A stretch of DNA of 38,791 bases, from the NCBI GenBank assembly GCA_030651035.1, contig JAUSCK010000010.1:1-38791 (forward strand), written 5' to 3'. This document shows positions 23,044-30,670 of the stretch, one piece after another. Below the pieces are notes generated by a model. The model did not search any database. It saw only the letters and a list, made by a program, of their open reading frames with translations, and had not been told where the DNA came from. This DNA is from Elusimicrobiota bacterium. Its GTDB lineage: Bacteria; Elusimicrobiota; Elusimicrobia; Elusimicrobiales; UBA9959. Both the position numbers and the translations under genes were made by a program. Within the stretch, counting starts at the first letter, position 1, and every line of letters starts with the position of its first letter.

Positions 23044-23559
23044 ATGGGTGTAGTCATGATGCTGGTGTTGTCTGTGTCTTTGCTGGGGTCGGTTGAAGCG
23101 GCGGAGAATGCTCCCGCAACCAAACAGGCGCAGCGGGTCTCGGCGCCCAAGGGAGTGAAATATGGAAAAGGAATTGGCTCCGGAAAAACAGTTAAGATTT
23201 CGGAACTTTTTGCCAGGATGGATGCGTACGAAGGCAAGCTGGTCCGCGTTGAGGGCCTGGTGGTTGCCGTGTGCCCTAAACGGGGGTGCTGGCTACGCAT
23301 AGGCAGCGACAAACAATTCCAGGAACTGCAGTTTAAGGTCCAGGACGGTCAAATCGTGTTCCCGATGAGCGCGCAGGGGAAATACGTGGTGGCCGAGGGC
23401 ATCATGCGGAAGGTGCGACTCTCGCTCGAACAAACCATCTCCTACCTTAAAGAAGAAGCGGAAGAAAGGGGCGAGCTTTTTGATGAATCCAAAGTAAAAG
23501 AGCCGCTGGTCTTCCCCAAGTTGGAAGGTATCGGAGCTGTGATCCGTGAAAATAAATAG
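23044..23559 (+). CDS. Exported DUF4920-family protein
   Basis: The 171-residue product starts at an ATG 5 bp after GGAGG and has a signal peptide (MMLVLSVSLLGSVEAAENA). The mature part matches the DUF4920 pattern: KLVRVEGLVVAVCPKRGCWL followed by LRIGSDKQFQELQFKVQDG and FPMSAQGKYVVAEGIM. An OB-like beta-barrel with a CPKRGCW segment is expected, possibly metal or redox related. An in-frame ATG at 23017 lacks a ribosome site. It overlaps the following PepSY-type gene by 14 bp; these two families often occur together. Confidence 0.8.
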   Translation: MGVVMMLVLSVSLLGSVEAAENAPATKQAQRVSAPKGVKYGKGIGSGKTVKISELFARMDAYEGKLVRVEGLVVAVCPKRGCWLRIGSDKQFQELQFKVQDGQIVFPMSAQGKYVVAEGIMRKVRLSLEQTISYLKEEAEERGELFDESKVKEPLVFPKLEGIGAVIRENK

Positions 23560-24127
23560 TATTTCCTGGCAGAGGGTTAATAATGCTCTTCACCGCGACC
23601 TGGGTTATCTCTGCTGTGCGCTGATCATCCTCTACGCTATCAGCGGCGTAGCCGTCAACCATGTGGCGGATTGGAACCCGAACTATTCAACGCAGGCCGA
23701 GCAGGTTTCGGTCGGCGTCCTGGAGGGGTTGGATCTGGATGCGATAGAGAGCCATATCGTTTCCAGCCTCGGACTGGACCCGCGTCAGGTTAAAGGCCGG
23801 CATCTTCCCTCCCCTGGGAAGTTCGTGCTCTTCCTGCCCGAAGGCGGCGAGGTCCGGGTGGCAGTTAAAACCGGCTTGGGGACATGGATGCGCGTGAAAA
23901 GGCGCTCCCTCCTCTTTGAATCCAATGTGCTGCACCTTAATCACCTCAAAGGGGTATGGACCTACATTGCCGATATTTTCTCATTGGCTCTTATAGTTCT
24001 GGCCGTGACGGGGCTCTTTATTTTAAAGGGGCCGAAGGGGATTACAGGCCGCGGGAAGTGGCTGGCAGGCGCGGGGACGCTTCTTCCCCTGGGTTTTATA
24101 GTCTATTATTATCTGGTCCGGGGCTGA
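23546..24127 (+). CDS. PepSY-associated transmembrane protein
   Basis: The 193-residue protein has an N-terminal helix with the family's His motif (NALHRDLGYLCCALIILYAI, then SGVAVNHVADWNP), a periplasmic region (residues about 45-130) and two C-terminal helices (IFSLALIVLAVTGLFILKG and LLPLGFIVYYYLVRG). His-containing helices in this family suggest heme or metal handling at the inner membrane. The GTG start (23546) lies inside the DUF4920 gene, so the pair is translationally coupled. Convergent with the DoxX gene. Confidence 0.78.
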   Translation: MKINSISWQRVNNALHRDLGYLCCALIILYAISGVAVNHVADWNPNYSTQAEQVSVGVLEGLDLDAIESHIVSSLGLDPRQVKGRHLPSPGKFVLFLPEGGEVRVAVKTGLGTWMRVKRRSLLFESNVLHLNHLKGVWTYIADIFSLALIVLAVTGLFILKGPKGITGRGKWLAGAGTLLPLGFIVYYYLVRG

Positions 24128-24156
24128 CTACTCCGGTGCAGAATGGGTGTAGCTGC

Positions 24157-24597
24157 TTAGAGCGGGGAGGCGTCTTTGCTCTTGCCCCGGAGCCAGTAGT
24201 CGGCGGCAAAGCGCCCGGCGCCTGTAAAAAAAATGGCCGCGGCGGCAAAAAGATAAGCCAAAGCCAGTTCCTTCTTTTTAAACGGATCCGCGCCATGCGC
24301 GCCGAACGCGGCGATGGCCATAGTGAAGACGATAAATAACGCGGCCGGCCGTGTCAATAGTCCTATTGCGAGGAAGATTCCGCCCAGTAACTCGGAGAGT
24401 GCCGCGGCCCAGGCGAAGGCCAGCGGCAGCGGAAATCCGAGCTCGGCGACGCCTGCGGCAAATTTGGTTATATCCCCCGTCACTTTGCCGAAGCCATGGT
24501 AAGCGATGCCCGTTCCGAAGGCAACTCTCAGGAGGAGCAGTCCTGTATCCGTGCAGACGGGGTCAAATAGCCATCTACTGAGTTTGTTTGGTACCAT
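24157..24597 (-). CDS. DoxX-family membrane protein
   Basis: The 146-residue protein has four transmembrane helices and DoxX signatures LLLLRVAFGTGIAYHGFGKV, ELGFPLPLAFAWAAALSELL and GGIFLAIGLLTRPAAL. DoxX relatives are small membrane proteins tied to redox and thiol stress; the exact role is unknown. A -10 box TATAAT (minus strand, 24656-24651) and GGAAAG near the ATG support the start. It is divergent from fur, with about 190 bp between them. Confidence 0.85.
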   Translation of the reverse strand: MVPNKLSRWLFDPVCTDTGLLLLRVAFGTGIAYHGFGKVTGDITKFAAGVAELGFPLPLAFAWAAALSELLGGIFLAIGLLTRPAALFIVFTMAIAAFGAHGADPFKKKELALAYLFAAAAIFFTGAGRFAADYWLRGKSKDASPL

Positions 24598-24743
24598 CGC
24601 TTTCCTTGCTTTTGATTCTCGGGTTTTGGACGTGCTGGGTCGCTGGTAGTATTATACTAAAACCGACTTCTACTACTGCTCATGAACATACAAGTGAAGG
24701 AACAGGTCCAAACCCTGTAATTTCAATGGATAATTCATTAAGA

Positions 24744-24772
24744 TTGACATTTAGCTCTTCTTATGGGATAAT
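24744..24772 (+). promoter_or_regulatory. Strong sigma70 promoter of fur
   Basis: A consensus -35 TTGACA (24744-24749), a 17-bp spacer and -10 GATAAT (24767-24772) precede fur. Transcription would begin near 24779, only about 9 bases before the ATG at 24788, so the message would be almost leaderless. Confidence 0.8.
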
Positions 24773-24785
24773 GATAATCATTATT
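24767..24785. promoter_or_regulatory. Fur box overlapping the fur -10 element
   Basis: GATAATGATAATCATTATT matches the 19-bp Fur consensus at 18 positions and covers the -10 hexamer and the start point, so bound Fur would block polymerase. This predicts iron-dependent autorepression of fur. Confidence 0.85.
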
Positions 24786-24787
24786 AT

Positions 24788-25216
24788 ATGCAGAAGAAAA
24801 CCTCCAAACCAGTAATTCGTGACAGTGAAGGCGCCCGCCGCAGCAGCAGGCGCGAGGCAATACTTGAGGTGTTAACCTCCGGTCCGGTCCATTTAAGCGC
24901 GGAGGAAATACACAGAGAGGCACGGAAACGTCTGCCCGGGATAGGTATAGCTACGGTTTACAGAGCGCTTAAATACCTCTGCAACTGCGGCCAAGCGGCG
25001 GAGTTCATCCCCGCTGACGGCGTGGCCCGTTATGAGCCGGCCGGTTCCCGCGCCCATCACGACCACCTTATCTGTACTGCCTGCGGCTGTTTCATCGAGG
25101 CCGTGGACCCGGAGATAGAGCGCCTGCAAGGCAGGCTGGCCGCCAGGCACGGTTTCACGCCAACCAGCCACAGGCTTGAAATATATGGCATCTGTTCAGA
25201 CTGCAATAAAAAATAG
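24788..25216 (+). CDS. fur: Ferric uptake regulator family repressor
   Basis: The 142-residue protein has the Fur winged helix (RREAILEVLTSGPVHLSAEE and GIGIATVYRALKYLCNCGQA), the metal-sensing segment SRAHHDHLICTACGCFIEAV with its HHDH cluster, and a C-terminal CSDCNKK, giving two CxxC structural zinc motifs. It represses iron-related genes when loaded with Fe2+. The classical Fur box on its own promoter supports iron rather than zinc or peroxide as signal, though Zur or PerR cannot be fully excluded. A second similar box precedes the cytochrome-porin gene. Confidence 0.9.
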   Translation: MQKKTSKPVIRDSEGARRSSRREAILEVLTSGPVHLSAEEIHREARKRLPGIGIATVYRALKYLCNCGQAAEFIPADGVARYEPAGSRAHHDHLICTACGCFIEAVDPEIERLQGRLAARHGFTPTSHRLEIYGICSDCNKK

Positions 25217-25243
25217 TTTGTATATATTTTTTGCTTAGATTGT

Positions 25244-25262
25244 GATAATGATTATTGATATC
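25244..25262. promoter_or_regulatory. Fur-like box before the cytochrome-porin gene
   Basis: GATAATGATTATTGATATC agrees with the Fur consensus at 15 of 19 positions, including the complete first half-site, and lies 35 bp before the ATG at 25298 in an AT-rich promoter-like stretch. It suggests iron control of the downstream outer-membrane protein. Confidence 0.6.
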
Positions 25263-25297
25263 ATGAATTGTGTCGGCAAATCAAGGAGATATAACAA

Positions 25298-26623
25298 ATG
25301 CTTAAAATTAAAAGAATATGCTTAAAACTGATGTCGGCCTTGGGAGCTGCCGTTGTGTTTATGCCGCTGCTTAGCACTGATATCTGGGCTATTCCAGCCT
25401 GGGGCAGGAAATATGGAGTGAGCTGCAACGTTTGCCACGTGGCAGGCTATAAATTGACCACTACCGGCGGCAAATTCCAGCGCGGGGGTTTTACGCTGCC
25501 TGGTGTCTCTGAGAAGGAAGCAAATCTTTCGGATTATGTTTCCATAGCGTACAAGATAAGAACCTGGGGCACTAAGAAAGAGACTGAAACGCTTGCTGGC
25601 GGCGCAAAAGCAAACGAGGCCCGCTCTTCTTTTGAAGGGCACGCCCTCAGTATATACACCGGCGGCCCGCTGGATAGCGGCTTCTCGTATTTTGCCGAGA
25701 TGTATTTGCATGAGAATGAAAGAAAAAATCCTTTGGAGAACGTGGAAGCTACAAATTCAGATATGGGCGACTGGGGCCGCTCCCGGCTGGCTGAAATGTA
25801 CCTGCAGTATCTGAAGCCGCTCGGCAAACCAGAAGACGGGCTGTTTATTACCGCTAAGGCCGGCAGACTCATGCCCTGTCCGATGCCCGGCCTCGGCGCC
25901 AGGCTGGCGTATTCCAGACCTCTCCCGCTTACCACCCAGGCAAATTCCGAGAATCCTTACCGCGCTTTCTCAAGGCAGTACGGCGCCAGCGCCGGGTTCG
26001 GCTACAAGAGCGTTTTTGCCGAAGCCGGACTTGTGAATGGAACCGGGAAATATGAAAATAGTGTGGAAATTGGCACAGATACCTACAAAGATCAATTCGC
26101 GTCTTTTGAATATGCGTTCGGAGATGGGGACAGTACGGCCGGCGCGTATTACTACAATGGCAGGTATCGTTCCGACTTCAGCAATCCCGGGACCTATAAA
26201 AGTGCCGATAAATTCAGCCAGTTGGGTCTGTATACAGATTTAGCGTACAACATCGGCGGGGTGAAGGGCGCTTTAATTGGTGGTTATCTTATGGGGAAAA
26301 ACAGGTATGATACTTCCGTTAAGACGGGTTATGCGCAGAAGTCAGCGGGATACTATGCGGAGCTGCAAAGCCACCTGTATGGCGGCAACCTGGCCCCTTA
26401 CTTGAGGTGGGATTACTTTGACCCGGACACCAAGTTCCGGGGCAACGAAACTTCCGGGCCGGTCCTGGGCCTGCATTATAAACCCATGGAACATGGCCGC
26501 TTTGTATTTGAATACTCGCGGACGAAAGCAAAGAATGCCACAACGAATGGCGCCGTTGTCAGCACTGCCACCAAAGAAACGATCAGTAAGTCTTTCACTC
26601 TGGAAATACAGTTTATCTTTTAA
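25298..26623 (+). CDS. Fused monoheme cytochrome-porin (Cyc2-like outer membrane protein)
   Basis: The 441-residue protein has a signal peptide (to about residue 31), then IPAWGRKYGVSCNVCHVAGY with a single c-type heme motif C43-x-x-C46-H47, then LTTTGGKFQRGGFTLPG, and about 380 residues of alternating beta-strand sequence ending in the aromatic outer-membrane signal LEIQFIF. An N-terminal monoheme domain with P-x(2)-G/A-R...G-x-x-C-x-x-C-H...L-T-x-x-G-x-x-F followed by a porin is the layout of Cyc2-type iron oxidases. Cyc2 moves electrons from extracellular Fe(II) through the outer membrane. The family also has members without proven iron oxidation, so the role is inferred. ATG after AAGGAGATATAACAA; Fur-like box upstream. 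Confidence 0.72.
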   Translation: MLKIKRICLKLMSALGAAVVFMPLLSTDIWAIPAWGRKYGVSCNVCHVAGYKLTTTGGKFQRGGFTLPGVSEKEANLSDYVSIAYKIRTWGTKKETETLAGGAKANEARSSFEGHALSIYTGGPLDSGFSYFAEMYLHENERKNPLENVEATNSDMGDWGRSRLAEMYLQYLKPLGKPEDGLFITAKAGRLMPCPMPGLGARLAYSRPLPLTTQANSENPYRAFSRQYGASAGFGYKSVFAEAGLVNGTGKYENSVEIGTDTYKDQFASFEYAFGDGDSTAGAYYYNGRYRSDFSNPGTYKSADKFSQLGLYTDLAYNIGGVKGALIGGYLMGKNRYDTSVKTGYAQKSAGYYAELQSHLYGGNLAPYLRWDYFDPDTKFRGNETSGPVLGLHYKPMEHGRFVFEYSRTKAKNATTNGAVVSTATKETISKSFTLEIQFIF

Positions 26624-26824
26624 ACGGACAATCCGCGCATTATAAATTGAGGCAGCAGGGAATAGCGTAAAGATTTAAAGCAGGCTGGCCTTTATCTGTG
26701 GCCCGCATCGTGGTCTTCAAGGATAAATGCTGCCACTGGCAGAATACCCGAACCGGGACTGCGCAAAATTAGATAGGGCCAAATAATTAATATATAATTA
26801 ACAGACACCGAGCGCGTACTTCTT

Positions 26825-27244
26825 ATGAGAAAATTCCTGGCTTTCGGGCTTATATTCAGTCTGGTTTCCGCAAGCACTCCGGCCATCACCCATGCGGTCG
26901 TGCATTCCGTGGTTTCGGCTCTTGAGCATTCCCATGACGGCGGGACATGCGGTCATCTGCATAAAGGGGATTCCCATCATAACGCGCAACTCGCCCTGCT
27001 TCCGCCGGCTTTAAGCCGGCGCAACAGCGCAGATGCGCCCGGTACAGATTCTGTTATTGTTTTTTTGTCTTGGGTTTCACCGTCGGACGGTGATTCTTTA
27101 GTTGCCCCGACCTCATCTCCCGCAGATGCTTTTGTTAAATTGTTTTTATCGGACTTTATTCCCCAGTTAGCCAGCATGCCGCCTCCTTCCCGCGTTTCCT
27201 GCCTTTCCTGCCTTCCGGGCAAGTTGAAAAACTGCCGGAGGTGA
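26825..27244 (+). CDS. His-rich exported protein, possible metal binder
   Basis: The 139-residue product has a signal peptide (MRKFLAFGLIFSLVSAST to about THA) and a His/Cys-rich stretch HSHDGGTCGHLHKGDSHH (about residues 36-53) suited to binding nickel, copper or zinc. The rest is low in recognisable motifs and ends with a Cys/Arg-rich tail (SCLSCLPGKLKNCRR). No family recognised. A TATAAT (26793-26798) lies upstream but no good ribosome site. It sits 107 bp before the HupE/UreJ gene, a family of nickel or cobalt carriers, which supports a metal-binding role. Confidence 0.6.
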   Translation: MRKFLAFGLIFSLVSASTPAITHAVVHSVVSALEHSHDGGTCGHLHKGDSHHNAQLALLPPALSRRNSADAPGTDSVIVFLSWVSPSDGDSLVAPTSSPADAFVKLFLSDFIPQLASMPPPSRVSCLSCLPGKLKNCRR

Positions 27245-27351
27245 CTTCCTAAAATTGACAGTTCGCCGTTTCCCACGCCAGTATTCCTCGCGTCGGCGCT
27301 TTTGCGTCAGCCCGGACCATTAATGAATAGTTTGACAGGTAAACAGGACAT

Positions 27352-28089
27352 ATGGATCAAAAAAACATTAAGCTTCAGAGTCGTAGGAGCGGCCTCAGCA
27401 AAGCGCTCATATGCATAGGTTTGTTCGCGGCGCTGGCCGCGTTCTTCTGCCTGGCTCCGGACGCGGGTGCGCACGGAGTGACCGCGGGCGACAAGGGCTA
27501 TATCCAGGAAAGCTCCGGCAGCCTTACCCTGCCGTTCATCTACCTGGGCGCCAAGCATATGGTTACCGGTTACGACCACCTGCTGTTTTTGGTCGGCGTG
27601 GTCTTCTTCCTCTACCGTTTCAGGGACGTCGGCATTTACGTCAGCCTGTTCGCGGTGGGGCATACGGTCACGCTGTTGCTGGGGACGCTGATGGAAATAA
27701 GCGTCAGCGCCTACCTCATCGACGCCATTATCGGCTTCTCCATAGTTTATAAGGCGCTCGATAACATGGGAGCGTACCAGCGCTGGTTCGGCTTTCAGCC
27801 CGATACTAAGATTGCCACGCTGGTCTTCGGCCTGTTCCACGGTTTCGGCCTGGCTACAAAGATCCTTGATTACAAGGTTTCTCCGGACGGGCTTATCCCC
27901 AACCTCATCTCCTTCAATATCGGGGTGGAGCTGGGGCAGCTGATGGGGCTGGCCATGATCCTCATCGCCATGGGCTTCTGGCGGCGCTCGGACAACTTCA
28001 TGCGGCACGCTTATGCGGCGCAGGTGGTTTTAATGGCGGGCGGTTTCCTGCTGGTAGGCTACCAGATTACCGGCTTCTTCGTCTCTTAA
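27352..28089 (+). CDS. HupE/UreJ-family membrane protein (putative metal transporter)
   Basis: The 245-residue protein has a signal-like first helix ending in AHG, then six or so helices with HupE/UreJ-2 motifs: GAKHMVTGYDHLLFLVGVVF, LFAVGHTVTLLLGTLME and FGLFHGFGLATKI. The His/Asp residues in H-x(5)-D-H are proposed metal ligands; classical HupE carries Ni2+. No hydrogenase or urease gene is near, so the metal is uncertain. ATG follows AGGACAT. It is 35 bp before the 'transmembrane anchor' gene, its usual neighbour. Confidence 0.82.
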   Translation: MDQKNIKLQSRRSGLSKALICIGLFAALAAFFCLAPDAGAHGVTAGDKGYIQESSGSLTLPFIYLGAKHMVTGYDHLLFLVGVVFFLYRFRDVGIYVSLFAVGHTVTLLLGTLMEISVSAYLIDAIIGFSIVYKALDNMGAYQRWFGFQPDTKIATLVFGLFHGFGLATKILDYKVSPDGLIPNLISFNIGVELGQLMGLAMILIAMGFWRRSDNFMRHAYAAQVVLMAGGFLLVGYQITGFFVS

Positions 28090-28124
28090 AATACCCGCAC
28101 ACTTTAACCTTAAAGGAAAAAACC

Positions 28125-28760
28125 ATGTATAACGCTAACTTCCCTCATAAATCCGAACTGCCATCTACGGCGAAACTGATCAAGTCGACCATAGTGGCCG
28201 CCGTCTCCGCCTTGGTTATCCTGGTGACGGTAGTCATGCCGGCCGAATACGGCATAGACCCTACGGGGATAGGAAACCTGCTGGGCTTGAAGAAGATGGG
28301 GGAGATAAAAGTGTCCCTCGCCAGGGAAGCCGCCGCCGGACAGGCTGCGCTGCCAGTCTATGCCGGCCAGCCAGCCGCCAGGGATCTGCGGATGGCCGTA
28401 GCCGCCATCCCGGAGAAACCCAAGACCGCTGCATCCAGTGTCCGCACTGACGAGATGCAGGTAACTCTGGCCCCCAACCAGGGCACGGAGATAAAGGTGG
28501 AACTTGCTAAGGGCAAGCAGGTGAAGTATAGCTGGGTCAGCAGCGGCGGCCGCGCCAATTACGATGTGCACGGCGATTCCAGAAAGCTGGGGATAGATTA
28601 TCACGGCTACAGCAAAGGTTCGGAGCAACGGAGCGCCGGCGTTCTTAAGGCCGCTTTCGACGGGAACCACGGCTGGTTCTGGCGGAACAGGACCGGCTCT
28701 GCTATTACCGTGACCCTCAAGGTTACCGGTGAGCATACCGGCATCAAGCAGGCTGATTAA
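28125..28760 (+). CDS. 'Transmembrane anchor' family protein (HupE/UreJ partner)
   Basis: The 211-residue protein begins MYNANFPHKSELPSTAKLIK, has one transmembrane helix (residues about 20-42) then AEYGIDPTGIGNLLGLKKMG, and a soluble C-terminal beta-rich domain with NYDVHGDSRKLGIDYHGYSK and FDGNHGWFWRNRTGSAITVT. This combination is seen in a conserved family annotated only as transmembrane anchor protein and found next to HupE/UreJ-type genes. It may present a soluble domain to the periplasm for metal capture; no activity is known to me. The ATG is 5 bp after AAAGGAAA. Confidence 0.78.
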   Translation: MYNANFPHKSELPSTAKLIKSTIVAAVSALVILVTVVMPAEYGIDPTGIGNLLGLKKMGEIKVSLAREAAAGQAALPVYAGQPAARDLRMAVAAIPEKPKTAASSVRTDEMQVTLAPNQGTEIKVELAKGKQVKYSWVSSGGRANYDVHGDSRKLGIDYHGYSKGSEQRSAGVLKAAFDGNHGWFWRNRTGSAITVTLKVTGEHTGIKQAD

Positions 28761-28776
28761 TGATGCGGAGGAACCC

Positions 28777-29074
28777 ATGCCCATAAAAAACTATCCAGGC
28801 AGGTTCGTCGCGGCTTGTTTCCTGCTGGGCGCCGGGCTATTATATCAGGTTTTCCGCGCTGGCCATCGGGGCGATGCTTGTATTTTTCGAGCTCCTGCTC
28901 GCCCAGGCCTGGCTGCGCGGCCTGCCGGTAACCAATTGCGGCTGTTTCGGGTCCAGCAGCAGCAACCCGCTCTGGTCGGAATTCCTGCTTAATGTTATCT
29001 GGCTGGCCGCTGTCTGGGTTGCATTGAGGTTCGGTTCCAGATTATCGCTGGATTCTATTCTTGAAAAGAATTAA
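28777..29074 (+). pseudogene. MauE/DoxX-like membrane protein gene with a frame break
   Basis: GGAGGAACCC precedes an ATG that reads MPIKNYPGRFVAACFLLGAG LLYQ, but the frame then turns into nonsense (Arg/Ala/Gln-rich). A +1 shift at about 28845-28855 restores a sensible product, SALAIGAMLVFFELLLAQAW, then LRGLPVTNCGCFGSSSSNPL and a last helix ending at 29074. The NCGCFG motif after a hydrophobic helix is typical of MauE/DoxX-related thiol-redox membrane proteins. At about 100 codons the gene is also shorter than usual, so it is probably a decayed gene rather than a sequencing slip. Confidence 0.6.
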
Positions 29075-29103
29075 CATGCGCCGCCGGACCGCTAAATCGC
29101 TAA

Positions 29104-29535
29104 ATGCTAAAATTACAGCAAATGGAGTCCAAAACTCGAAAAGCCTACAGCCAGGCGGCCGCGACCTATGATGCGGAACCGAATTCCGTCCTGTTCATGG
29201 AAACGGAAACTGTTCTGGCCATGCTGGACGCCAGTCAAGGGGACTCGGTGCTTGACGCAGCCTGCGGCACGGGGAAATACGTCCTGGAAACCCTGAAGAC
29301 GGGAGCGGACTGCTTCGGGCTGGATTTCTCCGGCGAGATGCTTGCAGCAGCCGCCGTGAAATGCCCCGGTGCATGCTTTGTAAAACATGACCTGATGTCG
29401 ACGCCGCTACCTTTCGCGGCTGGGACCTTTACAAAAATAGTGCTGGCCCACGCGCTCTGGCACATAGCGGCCATAGACGAACTTTTCCTGGATTTCGCGC
29501 GGCTGCTCAGGCCGGGCGGCAGGCTGGTGGAGTAA
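29104..29535 (+). CDS. Truncated class I SAM-dependent methyltransferase
   Basis: The 143-residue product has the N-terminal two-thirds of a Methyltransf_11 fold: AYSQAAATYDAEPNSVL, motif I VLDAACGTGKYVLETL, motif II region CFGLDFSGEMLAAAAVKCPG, and motif III/post-III IVLAHALWHIAA...LRPGGRLVE. A stop comes immediately after RPGGRLV, where complete enzymes usually continue for 60-100 residues. The SAM site is complete, but substrate-binding C-terminal elements are absent, so activity is doubtful. It lies in a run of damaged genes. Confidence 0.65.
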   Translation: MLKLQQMESKTRKAYSQAAATYDAEPNSVLFMETETVLAMLDASQGDSVLDAACGTGKYVLETLKTGADCFGLDFSGEMLAAAAVKCPGACFVKHDLMSTPLPFAAGTFTKIVLAHALWHIAAIDELFLDFARLLRPGGRLVE

Positions 29536-29623
29536 ATGAGTTTATGACCTTAGTAGACGCCGAGAACACATTTGTGTCGGAGGCTGCGGAGCTATGCCGC
29601 AGAGCGGCGGCAGGAGAAGGTGC

Positions 29624-30025
29624 TTGACCGGCGCCGAGGTCAGCCTTATAACGCTGTTGGGCACGAGCTTTCTTGCCTCCACGATTGTCCCTATAAGCTC
29701 TGAAGTGGCGTTGTTCGCTGTGTTAAAGCTGGACACCGGGCTTTTTTGGCCCGCGATCTGTGTGGCCACGCTGGGCAATACTGCCGGAGGTCTTACCACC
29801 TATCTGATAGGGCGCTACGCCGGCTCAAAAAAACCTTTGACGCAGTTGGATCGCGTTAGGCGCTACGGCAGCCCGCTGCTCGTGTTCGCCTGGTTGCCCG
29901 TAGTGGGCGACGCCCTATGCCTGGCCGCTGGCTGGACCAGGCTCAACTGGGCCGCAGTAGCGTTGTTTTCTGGCTTCGGACGGTTCTTTCGATACTGGGT
30001 GGTGGCGCAGGGGGCTCTTTGGTAA
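29624..30025 (+). CDS. YqaA-family (SNARE-associated/VTT-like) membrane protein
   Basis: The frame has the full YqaA pattern: LGTSFLASTIVPISSEVALF, CVATLGNTAGGLTTYLIGRY, RRYGSPLLVFAWLPVVGDAL and CLAAGWTRLNWAAVALFSGF. These small inner membrane proteins belong to the DedA/VTT group linked to lipid scrambling. I prefer a TTG start at 29624, which follows GGAGAAGG by 3-4 bp, giving 133 residues, close to E. coli YqaA (142); an ATG at 29594 without a ribosome site would add ten Arg/Gly-rich residues. Confidence 0.75.
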   Translation: MTGAEVSLITLLGTSFLASTIVPISSEVALFAVLKLDTGLFWPAICVATLGNTAGGLTTYLIGRYAGSKKPLTQLDRVRRYGSPLLVFAWLPVVGDALCLAAGWTRLNWAAVALFSGFGRFFRYWVVAQGALW

Positions 30026-30062
30026 GCTATGTCCTAAGATTGGTGACGCGCATCACGTTGAA

Positions 30063-30230
30063 ATGTTATGTAATGGCAAGGCAGGGCGCTTTACCGTGGA
30101 GCATAAGGCGGCAGGAGCCTGTTCCTTTCACATGGTCCGTGTCCAGCCCGGTCAGGCTAAAACCGCTTTGACCAATGTTCTGGTGGACTTGAATACTATG
30201 GCTATAGAAAGATTTAAGGAACCAATATAG
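30063..30230 (+). CDS. Short orphan reading frame (55 residues), probable gene fragment
   Basis: The frame reads MLCNGKAGRFTVEHKAAGAC then SFHMVRVQPGQAKTALTNVL and VDLNTMAIERFKEPI before a TAG. Composition looks protein-like and open sequence in the same frame extends a few codons upstream (CPKIGDAHHVE), suggesting the tail of a longer, lost gene. I do not recognise it. No ribosome site. It is followed by the terminator at 30325. Confidence 0.3.
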   Translation: MLCNGKAGRFTVEHKAAGACSFHMVRVQPGQAKTALTNVLVDLNTMAIERFKEPI

Positions 30231-30324
30231 GACAAAGCCGCAACTCCGAAGATTACCTCCGAGGCCTTCTTCATCGGGCCGATAACGGAGATTGGGAATT
30301 TATATTAAATTTTAATTCTGCGCG

Positions 30325-30358
30325 CGCAGAAATTAATAATTTTTCTGCGGATTTTTTT
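30325..30358 (+). terminator. Intrinsic terminator
   Basis: CGCAGAAA (30325-30332) pairs with TTTCTGCG (30342-30349) around an AT-rich 9-base loop, followed by GATTTTTTT (T7 at 30352-30358). It would end plus-strand transcripts from the YqaA region. Confidence 0.8.
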
Positions 30359-30418
30359 AAAAGCAAAAAAGTTCGGAGTCTTCAGGACAAAGTTCGACAC
30401 TACTTTGCCTCACATCCT

Positions 30419-30481
30419 GCGGATTCTTTATAAGTACCGCTCCCCTATCGTCTTTCGAAGCGGTAGGCCGATCTTATCCGC
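30419..30481. repeat. Nested inverted repeats
   Basis: GCGGAT (30419-30424) pairs with ATCCGC (30476-30481), and inside it TACCGC (30435-30440) pairs with GCGGTA (30460-30465). The 63-bp imperfect cruciform lies between the terminator and repeat R2. It does not fit a tRNA, as no T arm can be drawn. Function unknown. Confidence 0.45.
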
Positions 30482-30670
30482 GAGATGTCGTCGCAGGCGT
30501 GGCCACGAAGCGCGGCCCCGCACTGCTCCTTGCCGCGAGAAGGCGGGTTCGCAGGGCGGCGGCACTAACGCGCCTTGCACCTGCTCCCAAGGAGGTCTGC
30601 ATCTTACAATTACCTCCTTATGCGCGGCCGGCCGGCCCAATAAACGTGGGCCTTGGCACGGCCGCTCCCG

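Noticed and set aside
27307-28008. Minus-strand frame opposite the HupE/UreJ gene
   Set aside because: Antisense shadow rich in His, Gln and Glu; the plus-strand gene has clear transmembrane motifs.
30419-30481. Possible tRNA-like fold (GCGGAT with ATCCGC)
   Set aside because: No T arm or TTCGA-type loop and no plausible anticodon arm; only nested inverted repeats remain.
30428-30640. Minus-strand frame ending LADKIGLPLRKTIGERYL, and another after AAGGAGGTAATT
   Set aside because: Both are rich in Arg, Ala and Pro as expected of GC-rich non-coding DNA, with no family resemblance.
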